The notes below the pieces were generated by a model. It saw only the letters and a list, made by a program, of their open reading frames with translations, searched no databases and was not told the origin of the DNA. This document shows, in pieces, positions 13,463 through 20,054 of a stretch of DNA of 28,107 bases. Every line of letters begins with the position of its first letter. The stretch's first letter is position 1. The stretch covers positions 1-28,107 of the IMG/VR virus record IMGVR_UViG_3300045993_000538; one strand, written 5' to 3'. Origin of the DNA: a virus. The translations under genes were made by a program, and so were the position numbers.

Positions 13463-13876
13463 TTATTTTTTCTTTAACTGACACCAATCATCAAAATTTA
13501 ATCCGTCTGGGTGCTGGTTTAATCCATCAATGACTTTAAATTCAGAAAGATAAACCGATTCTACATATGAGCAGTAAGGCTTTGAACATTTTATATTCTC
13601 AAGATAAGTCTCATATTTGTTTTCAGATTCTTCCTGCTCTTGAAAATCCTTAACTGTTTCAATATGGATCTGATATTCATTATCAAAATAATCTTTCAAA
13701 CCAAGTAAAGATATTTTAAGGTTTTTCTCAAGAAAGTCTACAAAATAATCTTGGTCACCTTCTTCCATTTCATCAAAGTCTGGTGATGGATCTATCTTTA
13801 AAGACACTTTGAAAGATCTTCCTGAATCACCAACAGAAGAATCTCCGTTTGACCACACAACAAATTTAATTTCCAT
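13463..13876 (-). CDS. Acidic hypothetical protein, 137 aa
   Basis: The product is strongly acidic, with an N-terminal beta-like stretch (MEIKFVVWSNGD) and many Asp/Glu runs. Three Cys occur in the C-terminal third (CSKPYC and WCQLKK). The ATG overlaps the stop of the upstream 51-aa gene as TAATG. Acidic phage proteins of this kind sometimes mimic DNA or bind basic host factors, but nothing here shows that directly. The neighbouring gene downstream is strongly basic, so a physical pair is conceivable. Confidence 0.55.
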   Translation of the reverse strand: MEIKFVVWSNGDSSVGDSGRSFKVSLKIDPSPDFDEMEEGDQDYFVDFLEKNLKISLLGLKDYFDNEYQIHIETVKDFQEQEESENKYETYLENIKCSKPYCSYVESVYLSEFKVIDGLNQHPDGLNFDDWCQLKKK

Positions 13877-14031
13877 TATATCACCATCACTTTTGTAGAT
13901 ATTATTTTACCACATGGTTGCATACTTTTTATTATCGTTTCTTTTCCAACAACAAGAGGAAGTGAGGCAGAAATTATCTGCCCTCTCCTTAATAGATACA
14001 TTATGTTGGTTGGCGTCATTTGCTTTTTCAT
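13876..14031 (-). CDS. Small hypothetical protein, 51 aa
   Basis: This short gene fits exactly between its neighbours. Its ATG overlaps the upstream TGA (TGATG) and has AAGGAAGGG before it, and its TAA overlaps the next ATG. The product (MKKQMTPTNIMYLLRRGQII and on) is basic and amphipathic with one Cys. Perfect tiling and a good ribosome site make it likely real despite its size. Function unknown. Confidence 0.6.
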   Translation of the reverse strand: MKKQMTPTNIMYLLRRGQIISASLPLVVGKETIIKSMQPCGKIISTKVMVI

Positions 14032-14465
14032 CAATTCCCTTCCTTGTTGAAATCAATATCTTTTAATTCAGACCAAAGAAGCTGATCAGGCCACATGTTA
14101 AACTTTGCCATAATAGAATTCTGGTCTGCCATATCAACAGCAAATCTTTCTTCTATTTTCTTAATCATATTTGATCTTTCAACCTCTGATATACTTCTTT
14201 CTGTAAAGATAAAAGTAACTTGTGGAATATCGCTCCGGCTATTTGAATAATCATAAGAATCTGTCGTGCCATCAAATTTGCCGTAAACATATTTACAAGT
14301 AATGTCTTTGACTTGATCTTCTGTGTATCCGTCTGTCCATGAAACATAAATCGTTGAACCGCCGGAATACCGGCTGGTTGAAACTTTAAATTTAGATTTT
14401 GGCAATCTTGATTTAAGTTCTTTCCTAATAAGTGCTGATGCTTGAGCTGCTGAAGATAATTCCAT
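14031..14465 (-). CDS. LPD29-domain protein, 144 aa
   Basis: The start is the ATG ending at 14465, after AAAGGAGAAT; an earlier in-frame ATG would overlap the upstream gene. Residues 7-75 match the LPD29 domain (large polyvalent protein associated domain 29) by eye: ASALIRKELKSRLPKSKF, then VSTSRYSGGSTIYVSWTDG, TEDQVKDITCKY, and GKFDGTTDSYDY. LPD29 is usually found inside giant polyvalent proteins or as small proteins of phages and mobile elements, in gene sets linked to counter-defence and conflict. Its biochemical role is unknown. Here it stands alone in a minus-strand operon of other small proteins. Confidence 0.72.
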   Translation of the reverse strand: MELSSAAQASALIRKELKSRLPKSKFKVSTSRYSGGSTIYVSWTDGYTEDQVKDITCKYVYGKFDGTTDSYDYSNSRSDIPQVTFIFTERSISEVERSNMIKKIEERFAVDMADQNSIMAKFNMWPDQLLWSELKDIDFNKEGN

Positions 14466-14484
14466 TTTATTCTCCTTTGTATTT

Positions 14485-14691
14485 TTAGTCAATGATTTTG
14501 AAATCTTCTTTTTTGAATGGATATCCCCAAGTTGGTAACATGTACTCAGTATCAAGATCAATTGATCTTACTTTTCCGGTGATTGAACAAATATGGTATA
14601 ATTCACCGTATTTAATAATCACTTCATTTGAGTTATTCCAAACAACTTTCTTTCCAGCTTTGATTGCATCTTTAACTTGGGATGGCCACAT
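14485..14691 (-). CDS. Small beta-rich hypothetical protein, 68 aa
   Basis: AAGGAGAAAGAAA precedes the ATG. The product starts MWPSQVKDAIKAGKKVVWNN and continues with alternating strands (EVIIKYGELYHICSITGKVRSIDL), suggesting a compact SH3- or OB-like barrel. It lies directly upstream of the LPD29 gene in the same operon, 19 bases apart. No family was recognised. Confidence 0.58.
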   Translation of the reverse strand: MWPSQVKDAIKAGKKVVWNNSNEVIIKYGELYHICSITGKVRSIDLDTEYMLPTWGYPFKKEDFKIID

Positions 14692-14703
14692 TTTCTTTCT
14701 CCT

Positions 14704-14970
14704 TTATTCCTGATAAGACTCTATCATTAGATTTGAATTTGTTTTTAATTCTTTTTTAAACCATCTTAATATTCTATTGAGTTCAAATTCCGTTTCTGCT
14801 CTAAATTCTTTGACTTCATATTTGTCCAAATCTATTATTCTTACATATGATTTTAAATATCCAGAAAAATCTTCTTGTATGGAATCTCTTATAAAAGCTC
14901 TGGCTTCTTTTATTTTTTCTTTTGAATATTCTTGCTCTGATTCTTTTTTACCTAATTTAATTTGTTTCAT
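14704..14970 (-). CDS. First gene of the minus-strand operon, 88 aa hypothetical
   Basis: A canonical AAAGGAGATTAAG lies just before the ATG, and a clear promoter with an operator-like palindrome is at 15000-15036. The product is charged and mixed alpha/beta (KKESEQEYSKEKIKEAR, then YVRIIDLDKYEV, ending with a helix). It has no Cys and no membrane segment. As the promoter-proximal gene it is probably the most abundant product of the unit. Function unknown. Confidence 0.62.
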   Translation of the reverse strand: MKQIKLGKKESEQEYSKEKIKEARAFIRDSIQEDFSGYLKSYVRIIDLDKYEVKEFRAETEFELNRILRWFKKELKTNSNLMIESYQE

Positions 14971-14999
14971 CTTAATCTCCTTTAATTCTTTATATAACT

Positions 15000-15036
15000 A
15001 ATATAAACCAATACCGGAAAAAGTCGACAACTTTTT
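15000..15036 (-). promoter_or_regulatory. Promoter and operator-like palindrome for the 14970-12461 operon
   Basis: On the minus strand, TTGTCG (15030-15025) and TATATT (15005-15000) are spaced by 19 nt. The -35 position lies within a perfect palindrome: AAAAAGT at 15018-15024, a 5-nt centre, ACTTTTT at 15030-15036. The same arrangement with the same 19-nt spacing occurs at 16900-16936. An 11-bp direct repeat (CCAATACCGGA at 15008-15018 and 15064-15074) lies nearby. The conservation of two copies supports a shared regulator binding over the -35 region. Confidence 0.65.
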
Positions 15037-15179
15037 CTTATTATTTACAAAAAAATACACTTTCCAATACCGGATCTGTTTAATAGGTCTTTTCCATATG
15101 GTTTTATACATGCTTTTCCCATACGGAGAGCCATCCAAACCAGCATTCCCACATAAACTTACATCCCGCTTTAAAATTG

Positions 15180-15210
15180 TTGAGGGAATCCTGATTTTCA
15201 TGGATATAAT
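15180..15210 (+). promoter_or_regulatory. Probable promoter for the 15246-16481 gene
   Basis: TTGAGG (15180-15185) and a consensus TATAAT (15205-15210) are spaced by 19 nt, placing a start near 15217, upstream of the AAGGG ribosome site and ATG 15246. It diverges from the minus-strand promoter about 150 bp to the left. The spacing is longer than the ideal 17, as in the two minus-strand promoters. Confidence 0.5.
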
Positions 15211-15245
15211 ATAACAAGCCAAAATAAAAAATAAGGGATAATCAC

Positions 15246-16481
15246 ATGAAGAAGGATATCAGAAGTTCAATTTTACACCTGTGTGCAACCAACAAAGAAT
15301 TTCCTTCTTTGGTTGAGCTCATAAGTTATACAGGACAATCCGGTCACCAATTAAGAATCCAACTTGAGAAACTTTGTGAAAGAGGATTTATTGAAAGGAT
15401 GCCATCAGGAAAGTATCAGCTCAATATGTACCATGTAATAAATGGAACAGATGAGAAGGAAGAAGAAGTTGAAGAAGATTTTGTGATGGAAGCAATAAAT
15501 GAAAAAGAGATTCCAGAGACTTTCCCTGATCCTGTTTTTAATCCAATGTTGGAGAGAGCTATTGAAAAAGAAAACACAAAGATAAAAGTTTTTGAAACAA
15601 AAGGCGATAATCAAAACATTCACAAAAAAAGAATTCTTGATAATATAATAAAATTCCAAAAAAGCAAAAATGAAAAGAAGATTAAAAAGAATGATGTTGA
15701 TTTGGTTATTCCTATTACTAGAATTGCAATGTTGTTTATAGGAATTGGAGCTGGTATTGTTTCTGTTTTCTATACTTCTGTTTGGCTTCTTGAATTTCTT
15801 CCTTCGATGTTGGCAATTCTTCTTTCTACCATCATGGTTGGATTTTCAATACTTGCTTTTGAAGTCATCATCATGTTCTTTTCTGGTATGGTCTCAAAGC
15901 ATTGGTCCAGATGGGCAGTTGCTGTTGGCTTCTCCCTCCTTTGGTTAATAGTTGCTGCTTTTTCTATTACATCGACAGTTGCTGGACAATATAATCAGCA
16001 TATCAAGAATTCAAAAGAGTATGCAGAATTAAATGAAAGCAAAAGAGCTTCATCAATGACTTGGAATTCAATTCAAGAAAGAAAGAAGGAATTGGCAGAA
16101 AGAAGATCTGAGAAAAAGTCTCAACTATCGAACTTGATAAATATTTCTATTCAAGCAACAACAATAGAGGATTCAGAAAAGCACTCAAGAACTTTATCAA
16201 GTACAAGTAACCAAATCAATCAAGCAGAGAATGCCTTAAATAAAATAGAAGCAGAGATTGAGAAGATAAGAGAGGAAGAAAGAAAGGTGTTGGCAGCAAA
16301 TCCAAGCCAAGCAAATAATGATATGTCAGATATTCCTGACTTCTATTCTTGGGTTGCGAAGGTAATGGACATAAAAAAAGACCTTGCCCAATTTTGGCTC
16401 AGTCTTTTCCCAGCAATCTTTGTTGACATAATATCTCCGGTTGCTTTGGCAATAGCCATGTTCCTTAAGAAAAAGAAATAA
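15246..16481 (+). CDS. Membrane protein with N-terminal winged helix and long coiled coil, 411 aa
   Basis: Residues 5-60 look like a winged helix-turn-helix: FPSLVELISYTGQSGHQLR as helices 2-3, then LEKLCERGFIERMPSGKYQLN as the third helix and wing. An acidic linker (70-150) leads to three hydrophobic segments (about 155-177, 184-213, 222-245). Residues 253-350 form a Lys/Glu/Gln coiled coil, and a last membrane helix lies at about 382-407, ending in a basic KKKK tail. The protein would sit in the inner membrane with a DNA- or protein-binding head in the cytoplasm. It is a lone plus-strand gene between two minus-strand units with its own promoter, like a phage moron or exclusion gene. No family was recognised. 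Confidence 0.65.
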   Translation: MKKDIRSSILHLCATNKEFPSLVELISYTGQSGHQLRIQLEKLCERGFIERMPSGKYQLNMYHVINGTDEKEEEVEEDFVMEAINEKEIPETFPDPVFNPMLERAIEKENTKIKVFETKGDNQNIHKKRILDNIIKFQKSKNEKKIKKNDVDLVIPITRIAMLFIGIGAGIVSVFYTSVWLLEFLPSMLAILLSTIMVGFSILAFEVIIMFFSGMVSKHWSRWAVAVGFSLLWLIVAAFSITSTVAGQYNQHIKNSKEYAELNESKRASSMTWNSIQERKKELAERRSEKKSQLSNLINISIQATTIEDSEKHSRTLSSTSNQINQAENALNKIEAEIEKIREEERKVLAANPSQANNDMSDIPDFYSWVAKVMDIKKDLAQFWLSLFPAIFVDIISPVALAIAMFLKKKK

Positions 16482-16483
16482 TA

Positions 16484-16663
16484 TCAATCCTCATAAGAAA
16501 TTCCTTCTGGATAGCAATGAGCAAGGATTTGGTGAAAGCTACTATTATTCATAAGCTTTTCTTGGAACTGGTTCATTGCTTTTTCAGTTTTGAAAAATTT
16601 CTCTCTTTGAACCACACAATCGTGTCTGTCAACTTCTGTCCATCTTAATCCAAAATTATCAAT
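16484..16663 (-). CDS. Small protein with apparent ATT start, 59 aa
   Basis: The frame is clearly protein-like (DNFGLRWTEVDRHD, then CVVQREKFFKTEKAMNQ, ending AHCYPEGISYED). No ATG, GTG or TTG lies near its beginning. A strong AAGGAG (16676-16671) sits seven bases before ATT at 16663-16661, the most likely start. The nearest internal starts are a GTG and an ATG that would remove 16 and 29 residues. Its stop lies 2 bp from the convergent stop of the plus-strand gene. It is the second gene of the 16872 unit. Function unknown. Confidence 0.55.
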   Translation of the reverse strand: MDNFGLRWTEVDRHDCVVQREKFFKTEKAMNQFQEKLMNNSSFHQILAHCYPEGISYED

Positions 16664-16674
16664 TTTTATTCTCC

Positions 16675-16872
16675 TTAAACTATTTCTACAAAAGATCCAG
16701 TTGGAACAATAAGATTGATTCCAAATCCGTTGCTAAAAGCTGTTGATCCTTCTTTTCTTGTGATCCAATAAACTAAAAGATATTTTACTTTTCCTTTTTC
16801 GATCCCGACCGGAATCCGGTGACCAACTCCAACTTCTGATTCTATAACTTTTCTAAGACTTTGCTTTTTCAT
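16675..16872 (-). CDS. Small hypothetical protein, 65 aa
   Basis: This is the first gene after the promoter at 16900-16936, with AAAGAGGT just before the ATG. The product is basic at the start (MKKQSLRKVIESEVGVGHRI) and beta-rich after (KVKYLLVYWITRKEG, then INLIVPTGSFVEIV). No metal motif or membrane helix is present. Its stop is immediately followed by the ribosome site of the next gene, so the two are translated together. Confidence 0.6.
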   Translation of the reverse strand: MKKQSLRKVIESEVGVGHRIPVGIEKGKVKYLLVYWITRKEGSTAFSNGFGINLIVPTGSFVEIV

Positions 16873-16899
16873 ATGACCTCTTTAATTCGTTATATAGCT

Positions 16900-16936
16900 A
16901 ATATACTGAATGCTTTGTAAAAGTCGACAACTTTTT
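16900..16936 (-). promoter_or_regulatory. Second copy of the palindromic promoter, for the 16872-16484 pair
   Basis: On the minus strand, TTGTCG (16930-16925) and TATATT (16905-16900) are again spaced by exactly 19 nt. AAAAGT (16919-16924) and ACTTTT (16930-16935) form perfect arms around the same CGACA centre found at 15025-15029. The 5' leaders after the two promoters are also similar (a TATA-rich stretch and AATTAAAG before the ribosome site), so this is a duplicated control region. Confidence 0.65.
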
Positions 16937-17086
16937 CTTTATTTTTGTAATTTTTTTTGAAAAAAGCAGACTTTACATCCATAAAGACATATATTTGTAA
17001 AAAAAGACTTTACTTTCCTTATATCCTTAAGTACGTTGTATGTAATTTCATTTTATCTCTTTAATTTTGACGCTTACTGTTAACAG

Positions 17087-17118
17087 GAGCACTCTTCCAA
17101 GGGTGCTCTTTCTTTTTT
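17087..17118 (+). terminator. Intrinsic terminator upstream of the tail-fibre genes
   Basis: GAGCACTC (17087-17094) pairs with GGGTGCTC (17101-17108), with one G-T pair and a 6-nt loop, and TTTCTTTTTT follows (17109-17118). It reads as a classic plus-strand terminator. The ribosome site of the next gene begins three bases later, so the terminator may block incoming transcription or act as an attenuator for the late genes. Confidence 0.8.
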
Positions 17119-17134
17119 ACCGGAGGAAACTTAT

Positions 17135-17491
17135 TTGGAACAAATTATAGCTCTTCAAAGACTTCCCAGAAACGTTTCCATGGCAATACTTTCCCCAGAT
17201 TATTTCATATACAGAATTAAAAGAAAAACAAACATAACCGGATTCACATATGAATCTGCCATCACAGACGGTATCGAAGTTGATGGTGCTGAAACTATTA
17301 TCCAATCAATCACAGTAACTCCGATTGATTTAATTCTTGGAGATATAAACATCACCCTTACTTCAGCAGAAGTTGCTTTTGTAAGATCTATCAGACCAAA
17401 CTATCCAAATATGAAATGGTTTTTCCGTGAAACAATAGCTGGCTTGCCAAGAACGCTTCTGGCAGGTAAATTTGATGTGAGGTTATTGTAA
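17135..17491 (+). CDS. Small beta-rich virion-type protein, TTG start, 118 aa
   Basis: CGGAGG (17121-17126) lies eight bases before TTG 17135, and no ATG fits as well. The product is beta-rich (YRIKRKTNITGFTYESAITDGI, then VTPIDLILGDINITLTSAEV). It ends just before the tail-fibre ATG with the overlap TAATG, so it is coupled with that gene. It is probably a fibre-associated or adaptor protein of the virion, based on position and fold only. Confidence 0.6.
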   Translation: MEQIIALQRLPRNVSMAILSPDYFIYRIKRKTNITGFTYESAITDGIEVDGAETIIQSITVTPIDLILGDINITLTSAEVAFVRSIRPNYPNMKWFFRETIAGLPRTLLAGKFDVRLL

Positions 17492-19803
17492 TGGCAAGCG
17501 ATATAAAAGTTGAAGTAATTGAAGAGAATATTATTATTGAGCTTGCTCCGGTTGCTGCTGTTGCGAATGGTACAACAGGAGGAGGAACAACAAAACAAGT
17601 ATGGGGAAAGAAGTCTGCTGCTGCTTATGATTCTGATTGGATTGACCAAGAGGGAGGAGGAGTTCAGACTGTTATTGCTGGAACAAACATCGCAGTTGAT
17701 AACACTGATCCTTTAAATCCTATTATATCAGCTACTGGATCAGCAAGTGGAGAAGCGAACACAGCAAGCAATTCTTCTGCTGGAACAGGCTCTGGTCTTA
17801 TCTTCAAACTTAAGTCTGGTGTTGATCTTGTTTTTAAAAAGATAAAAGCTGGAACAAATGTTTCAGTAACAAACGGCGTTGATGATATTACTGTTGATGT
17901 AGATCTTTCTGGAAAGGTCGATAAGGTTGCAGGCAAGGGATTATCAACAGAAGATTATTCTACAGTTGAAAAATCAAAGTTAAATGGAATTGCTTCTGGG
18001 GCTGAAGTAAATGTAAATGCTGATTGGAACGCAGGATCTGGTGATGCTCAAATATTAAACAAGCCAACAATTCCTTCTCAGTATACTGATGCCATGGCAG
18101 ATTCAAGAATTGTTGCTGGAATAACAGGAAAGCAAGACCTGCTTGTAAATCAAAGCAACATTAAATCAATAAATGGCGTTTCTATTCTTGGTTCTGGTGA
18201 CATGGTTATTTCTGGTGGCGGAGGAGGAGAAGCAAACACCGCTTCCAATTCAGCATCGGGAACAGGCACAGGCTTAATCTTTAAAGTCAAATCTGGAGTT
18301 GATCTTATATTCAAAAAGATAAAAGCCGGATCTTCTAACCTTACAATTGTTAATGGGACTGATGATATCACTCTTGATGTAGATCTATCAGGAAGAGAGC
18401 CAGCAAATGCAAATATACAAAGTCATATATCAAATGTCACTACTAATCCGCATGCAGTAACAAAAGCTCAGGTCGGTCTTACTGATGCGGATAATGTAAG
18501 TATTCTTGGGTTGATGCAGATCACAAAAGAATTTACCGGATTCGTATCTCCAGAGCTGATAACAAGAACATATGATTCAGTAAATAGAACAATTACCCTA
18601 ACGGGAACAGTAACTGCTTATTATAGAGGCGTTCTCGTCTCTGCTATGGTATCGGGTTGGGTATCTCCTGCGCACTCTGTGACAACCGGAGTTAAATATT
18701 ATCTTACGTATAATGGATCAGCATTCGCATGGTCAACAACTGCGTGGGGATTCAGCGATATGATGATTGCTGAGGTTATTTTCGGGGCAACAAATAAATA
18801 TGCAATGAATGAAACTCATGGTCTTATGCAATGGCAATCACACGAAGAAGATCATGAAGTCATAGGAACATATTTGAGAAGTGGTGGAGATATTTCTGCA
18901 TTTGTATTATCTTCAACAACTGCTGCAAACAGAAGACCGGATGTTGCTCAGGCTCTTATAAAAGATGAAGACAATCCATCAACACTTCTGGCATTGACTT
19001 CAAAATCATATACTCGGAAATTTCTTGGAACTGCTGGAGCAATAAACTTTGCTCTTGCTCAGGCAGAAATTGTTCCTGTTCTTGTAAATAATCCTTATTA
19101 TAATTCATTCTCTTCTCCGAACTGGGGACAGACTTTAATGCCAGCAAATAGCGTTATGTCTATTTGGCTGTATGCTGTTCCGGTAACTGATGATGCAGGA
19201 AGTCAAGCATATCGTTTTATGTGGCTTCAAGGACAATGGATCACTCAAGCAGCAAATGCTTCTGCCGGAGCAATCAATACAGCAATCGCAACCGAACTTG
19301 CCAGATCAACTTCAGAATTAAATCTTGGAGAATCATCTGCGGTATCTGCCGAATATATCGCTATTGGTAGAATTGTAATTGACTTTACTACTAATTGGAC
19401 ATTCAGATCTGTTCAAAAATTATCAGGAACAAGAGTGCTTCAGCTTCAATCTCCGGCAGGCAATTATATTTCTTCTGTAATTACTGATACCACTTTAACC
19501 GGAGATGGAACAGCAGGGAATCCTCTTTCAATTCAATCTGCTCTTGATCTTAAGGTTGATAAAGTAACCGGAAAAGTATTATCAACAAATGATTATACAA
19601 CTGCTGAACAAACAAAGTTAAATGGAATAGCAGCAGGAGCAGAAGTCAATGTCAATGCTGACTGGAATTCTTCAAGCGGAGATTCTCAAATATTAAACAA
19701 GCCAACTCTTCCTACTTTCACAGGCATAGCGAAAATAGGAACAGGAACAGATTTGCCCACATCGGGAAATACTGAAGGGGATGTGTTCTTTAAAAAATTA
19801 TGA
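17491..19803 (+). CDS. Tail fibre protein with internal repeats, 770 aa
   Basis: The host-binding fibre of the tail. The N-terminal 60 residues probably attach to the tail. Repeats follow: GEANTASNS-type units at residues 87-141 and 246-301, and KVDKVxGKxLSTxDY-type units at 142-195 and 688-741. The latter hold NGIASGAEVNVNADWN, a common phage-fibre trimer motif. A SHISNVTTNPHAVTKAQVGL stretch at 309-328 is the widespread fibre linker motif. The middle (340-680) has no low-complexity repeat and is likely the globular part that meets the receptor. It overlaps the following small gene by four bases. The shared repeats suggest exchange or expansion by recombination. Confidence 0.82.
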   Translation: MASDIKVEVIEENIIIELAPVAAVANGTTGGGTTKQVWGKKSAAAYDSDWIDQEGGGVQTVIAGTNIAVDNTDPLNPIISATGSASGEANTASNSSAGTGSGLIFKLKSGVDLVFKKIKAGTNVSVTNGVDDITVDVDLSGKVDKVAGKGLSTEDYSTVEKSKLNGIASGAEVNVNADWNAGSGDAQILNKPTIPSQYTDAMADSRIVAGITGKQDLLVNQSNIKSINGVSILGSGDMVISGGGGGEANTASNSASGTGTGLIFKVKSGVDLIFKKIKAGSSNLTIVNGTDDITLDVDLSGREPANANIQSHISNVTTNPHAVTKAQVGLTDADNVSILGLMQITKEFTGFVSPELITRTYDSVNRTITLTGTVTAYYRGVLVSAMVSGWVSPAHSVTTGVKYYLTYNGSAFAWSTTAWGFSDMMIAEVIFGATNKYAMNETHGLMQWQSHEEDHEVIGTYLRSGGDISAFVLSSTTAANRRPDVAQALIKDEDNPSTLLALTSKSYTRKFLGTAGAINFALAQAEIVPVLVNNPYYNSFSSPNWGQTLMPANSVMSIWLYAVPVTDDAGSQAYRFMWLQGQWITQAANASAGAINTAIATELARSTSELNLGESSAVSAEYIAIGRIVIDFTTNWTFRSVQKLSGTRVLQLQSPAGNYISSVITDTTLTGDGTAGNPLSIQSALDLKVDKVTGKVLSTNDYTTAEQTKLNGIAAGAEVNVNADWNSSSGDSQILNKPTLPTFTGIAKIGTGTDLPTSGNTEGDVFFKKL
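17749..18393 (+). repeat. Tail-fibre repeat A, two copies
   Basis: Copy 1 spans 17749-17913 and copy 2 spans 18226-18393. Both encode GEANTASNS, GLIFKxKSGVDLxFKKIKAG and DDITxDVDLSG with few changes. They are about 55 residues each and separated by about 100 residues. This is an in-frame duplication within the fibre gene. Confidence 0.8.
17914..19713 (+). repeat. Tail-fibre repeat B, two distant copies
   Basis: Copy 1 is at 17914-18075 and copy 2 at 19552-19713. Both encode KVDKVxGKxLSTxDY, then NGIAxGAEVNVNADWN and QILNKPTxP. The two copies lie near either end of the fibre, about 1.6 kb apart, and bracket the presumed receptor-binding region. They could support recombination or gene exchange. 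Confidence 0.8.
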
Positions 19804-20054
19804 TGCAATTACTTTTAATACGCACAACCAATGAAGCAGTTAATCAATATGAAGGCGATATCATAGGAATATTTCCTATGAATCACCAGTTCTCTCAAAG
19901 GGAGCTTGATATATTTGATGTCGTATATGTAACCGAAAAGAAAGTTGAAGATTTTGAGTATAGCATTAAGACCTGGCTTGCAATGGATAATGAAGAAGGT
20001 CTCAAAGAAATAAAACGCAAAATATATTTCTATGGTGAATTGCAATGGCGGTAG
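19800..20054 (+). CDS. Hypothetical protein in fibre cluster, 84 aa
   Basis: Two adjacent ATGs (19800 and 19803) overlap the fibre stop. The product begins as a beta-strand (MQLLLIRTTNEAVNQYEGDI) and continues with a helix-rich acidic half. Its position between fibre and tailspike-like genes suggests a fibre-assembly chaperone or connector. It has no diagnostic motif. It overlaps the next gene by ten bases. Confidence 0.55.
   Translation: MMQLLLIRTTNEAVNQYEGDIIGIFPMNHQFSQRELDIFDVVYVTEKKVEDFEYSIKTWLAMDNEEGLKEIKRKIYFYGELQWR

Noticed and set aside
14998-15201. Minus-strand frame of 67-74 codons upstream of the first operon gene
   Set aside because: It runs through the promoter and palindrome at 15000-15036, has no ribosome site before its ATG, and its start overlaps the plus-strand promoter. 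The promoter interpretation explains the conserved sequence better.
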